Source of the DNA: Actinomadura fibrosa
GTDB lineage: Bacteria; Actinomycetota; Actinomycetes; Streptosporangiales; Streptosporangiaceae
Assembly (NCBI RefSeq): GCF_900659615.1
Contig: NZ_CAACUY010000052.1
Location: 1 to 49,178, forward strand
Direction: 5' to 3'
DNA: 49,178 bases
In this document: positions 47,031 to 49,178 of the stretch, in pieces
Layout of the letters: each line of letters opens with the position of its first letter
Position numbering within the stretch: position 1 is the first letter of the stretch
Notes under the pieces: generated by a model
What the model was told of the DNA's origin: nothing
Database searches by the model: none
The model's input: only the letters and a program-made list of their open reading frames with translations
Position numbers and translations under genes: made by a program

Positions 47031-47677
47031 GGGTCATCATCTGCGACGACCACGCCGTCTTCGCCGACTCGCTGTCGCTCGTGCTCACCGACGCCGGGCA
47101 CGTCGTCGCCGGGGTGGTCTACTCGCCGGAGGACGCGCTGCCGCTGCTGCGCGCGCGGTCCGCCGACGTGTGCCTGATCGACCTCCACTTCCCCGCCGGC
47201 ACCGCGCTCGACTGGATGCCGCGGCTGCGGCTCGCCGCCCCCGCGACCCGGTTCGTCGTCCTCACCGGCTACCTGGAGCAGGGCGTGCTGGAGGCGGGCG
47301 TCGCCGCGGGCGTGCGCGGCTTCGCGCACAAGGGCCAGCAGGCCGGCGACATCCTCACCCTGCTGCGCCGCGTCGCGGCCGGGGAGGTCGTCGTTGACCA
47401 GGCGGCCCGCCGGGCCGGGTCCGCCCGGCGGCGCGGCGCGGCGCAGCGCGTCGCGCAGTTCCTCACCCCGCGCGAGCGCGAGGTCCTGACCCGGCTCGCG
47501 CGCGGCGAGTCGACCCAGGCGCTCGCCAAGGCGATGGGCGTGACGCGCAGCACCGCGCGCAGCCACGTCCAGAGCGTCCTCAGCAAGCTCGGCGTCCACT
47601 CGCAGCGCGAGGCGGTCATCGAGGCGGCGCGGCACGGCCTGGTCAGCGTGGAGACCGGGGAGTGGCTGGCGGGCTGA
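47027..47677 (+). CDS. NarL/LuxR-type response regulator
   Basis: 216 residues. The receiver has CDDHAVFADSLSLVL, the phospho-acceptor Asp52 in CLIDLHFPAG and Lys in FAHKGQQAGD. The linker is Arg/Ala-rich. The C-terminal HTH is LTPREREVLTRLARGESTQA, LAKAMGVTRSTARSHVQSVL. It overlaps the kinase gene by four bases and is its cognate partner. Targets may include the MBL-Rieske gene or the polysaccharide operon (inference from position). Confidence 0.9.
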   Translation: MRVIICDDHAVFADSLSLVLTDAGHVVAGVVYSPEDALPLLRARSADVCLIDLHFPAGTALDWMPRLRLAAPATRFVVLTGYLEQGVLEAGVAAGVRGFAHKGQQAGDILTLLRRVAAGEVVVDQAARRAGSARRRGAAQRVAQFLTPREREVLTRLARGESTQALAKAMGVTRSTARSHVQSVLSKLGVHSQREAVIEAARHGLVSVETGEWLAG

Positions 47678-47756
47678 TACACCCGCGGGTGGCGGCCGAA
47701 ACCGGACATCCGGCGCCCGGCCGGGACGGGTTAGCGTCGTCGGGAAGGAGGTTCCC

Positions 47757-48800
47757 ATGCCTCAACGGCGAGGCACGCTGCCCGTCTCCGACGCCGAGGT
47801 GCTCGGCTGCGCGGACACCTATGCCCGCGGCGTCCCCTACGACCGGCTGGAGCGGCTCCGCGCCCGGACCCCCGTCGTGTGGCTGGACGGGCGGCTCGAC
47901 GGCCGGCCCGGCGCGTGGGGCGTCCTGCGGTACTCCGACGTGCGGCACGCGCTCGCGCGGCCCGAGCTCTTCGTCCCCGTGCAGGACGGCGTCGCGCACG
48001 GCCCCGGGAGCGGCGCGCCCGCCGGAGCACACGGTGGTACGCCCGCGGGAGGGCACGGCGGTGCCGGCGCGGGCGGCGGGCCCGCCGGGGAGCACGCGCC
48101 GATCGACATGGACCCGCCGGTGACGGCCATGCTGGACCGCATGCCGGACGGCGAGCCCGTCGACTTCGTCCGCGACGTCGCGTCCGGCCTCCCCCAGACG
48201 CTGCGCGACACCCTCGCGGGCGGCCTGCACGCCCTGCTCCGCCACCCCGGCCAGTACGAGCGGCTGCGCGAGCGGCGGGCCGACGACCGGCTGCTCGACG
48301 GCGCGGTCGAGGAGATGCTGCGCTGGTGGACGCCCGTCATGCAGGTGTGGCGGACGGTGCGGCGCGGCACCGTCGTCGGCGGCGTGCCGCTGCTCGCGGG
48401 CGAGCACGTCGTGCTGTGGATCGCGTCCGCGAACCACGACGAGGAGGTCTTCTCCGAACCCGGCCGGTTCCTGCCCGAGCGCTTCATCCCGGAGCGGTAC
48501 GCCGGCCCCGGCGGGCACACCGGGCACGCCGCCGAGCACCCGGCCGGTGCCGTGGCCGGGCTGCGGACGTTCCGCGGCGTGCGGCGGCACCGGCGCGAGC
48601 AGCGCGTCCGCCCGCACCTCTGCTTCGGCTACGGGGACCGCGCCTGCCTCGGCGCGCGGCTGGCCCGCGTGCACCTGCGCGCCCTGCTCACCGGGATCCT
48701 CGAACGGCCCGGGCGGCTCCGGCCCGCGGGCGAGCCGGTCCGGTCGCGGTCGAGCGTCCGCCACGGGTTCGAGCACCTCCCGGTCCGCTGGACCCGCTGA
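47757..48800 (+). CDS. Shortened, divergent cytochrome P450
   Basis: 347 residues. P450 hallmarks remain: VLRYSDVRHALARPELF, ExxR in VEEMLRWWTPVMQVW, and the haem loop LCFGYGDRACLGARLAR with Cys297. But after IDMDPP the usual HTRLR region is missing, and VDFVRDVASGLP runs straight into TLRDTLAGGLHALLRHPGQ, so helices F-H and the AGxET oxygen-activation motif of helix I are gone. A Gly/Ala-rich insert and another insert (ERYAGPGGHTGHAAEHPAG) are present. AAGGAGG lies 5 bases before the ATG. No frameshift is visible, so it may be expressed. Confidence 0.75.
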   Translation: MPQRRGTLPVSDAEVLGCADTYARGVPYDRLERLRARTPVVWLDGRLDGRPGAWGVLRYSDVRHALARPELFVPVQDGVAHGPGSGAPAGAHGGTPAGGHGGAGAGGGPAGEHAPIDMDPPVTAMLDRMPDGEPVDFVRDVASGLPQTLRDTLAGGLHALLRHPGQYERLRERRADDRLLDGAVEEMLRWWTPVMQVWRTVRRGTVVGGVPLLAGEHVVLWIASANHDEEVFSEPGRFLPERFIPERYAGPGGHTGHAAEHPAGAVAGLRTFRGVRRHRREQRVRPHLCFGYGDRACLGARLARVHLRALLTGILERPGRLRPAGEPVRSRSSVRHGFEHLPVRWTR

Positions 48801-48905
48801 TCGCCGAGCGCCCCGCCCGGCGCGGCACGGCCGAACCCGGACCGGCGGCGATGCGTATGACCCAGCGTCCAGGGTCTTGTGGCGGGCGGCCCGAGGAGGC
48901 GGGAA

Positions 48906-49178
48906 GTGGGACTGACGAGCTGGGGGCTGCTCGGCCTCCTGGTCCTGGCCACGGCGGCCTGCTTCGGCGCGACCGTGCGGGCCTGGCCGAGGGCCGCCGC
49001 GACCGGTGTCCGCGCGGCCGGGACGCGGCTCGCGCTGCTCCTCGGCTGCCAGCTCGCCGTGCTGCTGACGCTGCTCGTGTCGGTGAACGGCCACTACCTG
49101 TTCTACGGCTCCTGGACGGACCTCGCGGGCGCGGCGGGCGGCGGCGCGCGGGTCCAGGGGCGCGGCGCGGCGAACCCG
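48906..49178 (+). CDS. Membrane-anchored esterase-like protein, N-terminus only (3' truncated by window)
   Basis: 91 codons are visible and the frame is still open at the window edge. The GTG is preceded by GAGGAGG with 6 bases between. The protein starts VGLTSWGLLGLLVLATAACF, then RLALLLGCQLAVLLTLLVSV and NGHYLFYGSWTDLAG, i.e. two membrane segments and an NxYxxFYxSWxDL motif. I associate this start with actinobacterial alpha/beta-hydrolase-fold esterases that carry an N-terminal membrane domain; the catalytic part is outside the window, so this is tentative. Confidence 0.5.
   Translation, partial: MGLTSWGLLGLLVLATAACFGATVRAWPRAAATGVRAAGTRLALLLGCQLAVLLTLLVSVNGHYLFYGSWTDLAGAAGGGARVQGRGAANP

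Noticed and set aside
30428..48800. A natural-product cluster built around the two P450s
   Set aside because: No polyketide synthase, NRPS, terpene synthase or RiPP precursor is present; the P450s are 15 kb apart in different contexts.

Overview
This is a 49.2 kb stretch of very GC-rich actinobacterial chromosome. Three things point to a filamentous actinomycete, possibly the Actinomadura/Thermomonosporaceae group: dense operons with ATGA/GTGA start-stop overlaps, an Scr1-type HTH regulator with two DUF397 partners and an RsbW-like kinase, and many one-component regulators, P450s and short-chain dehydrogenases. The genus is inferred from gene content only. I see no tRNA, rRNA, CRISPR array, transposase or phage gene.

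Layout. 1-663: the 3' end of a large LuxR-family regulator. 709-2614: two near-duplicate SRPBCC proteins behind a sigma-B-like promoter. 2994-6979: a sugar ABC importer (binding lipoprotein and two permeases, no ATPase) with a ROK sugar kinase, preceded by a DasR/dre-like palindrome. 6985-8603: a small secreted protein, and a MerR regulator divergent from an SDR oxidoreductase across a textbook MerR operator. 8748-9562: a BrnT-like toxin/ribbon-helix-helix pair behind two phased palindromes. 9648-13792: hypotheticals plus a WhiJ-like developmental module (anti-sigma-like ATPase, HTH, two DUF397, membrane PH-domain protein). 13822-14987: SLOG protein and aquaporin. 14988-15748: gene-free, repeat-rich DNA. 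15749-19573: ABC exporter with a SoxR-like box, class-V aminotransferase, CBS protein. 19681-23927: ECF sigma factor coupled to an LCP protein, then a D,D-carboxypeptidase with a very long N-terminal tail. 23947-28739: TetR/GPH transporter/sphingosine-phosphate-lyase-like operon and a PucR regulator. 28940-32471: LysE exporter, TetR, SDR and P450.

32605-49178 is dominated by a surface-polysaccharide locus: GalE, an orphan NarL-type regulator, a Wzz-like co-polymerase with a degenerate kinase-like tail, a DegT aminotransferase, a CapD-like protein lacking the catalytic lysine, one GT4 glycosyltransferase, a Wzy-like polymerase/ligase, a Wzx-like flippase, an initiating sugar-phosphate transferase and a membrane-anchored glycosidase-like TIM barrel. 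Next come a 50-residue membrane protein, a metallo-beta-lactamase/Rieske fusion, a two-component pair, a shortened P450 and the start of a membrane-anchored esterase-like gene.

Main points of interest: the compact Wzx/Wzy-type glycan locus with two catalytically degenerate members and a neighbouring MBL-Rieske protein; the sigma/LCP pair; the shortened P450; and several regulatory sites readable directly from the sequence (sigma-B-like, dre-like, SoxR-like, MerR operator, twin toxin-antitoxin operators, leaderless promoters). All family names are from by-eye motif recognition without database searches.
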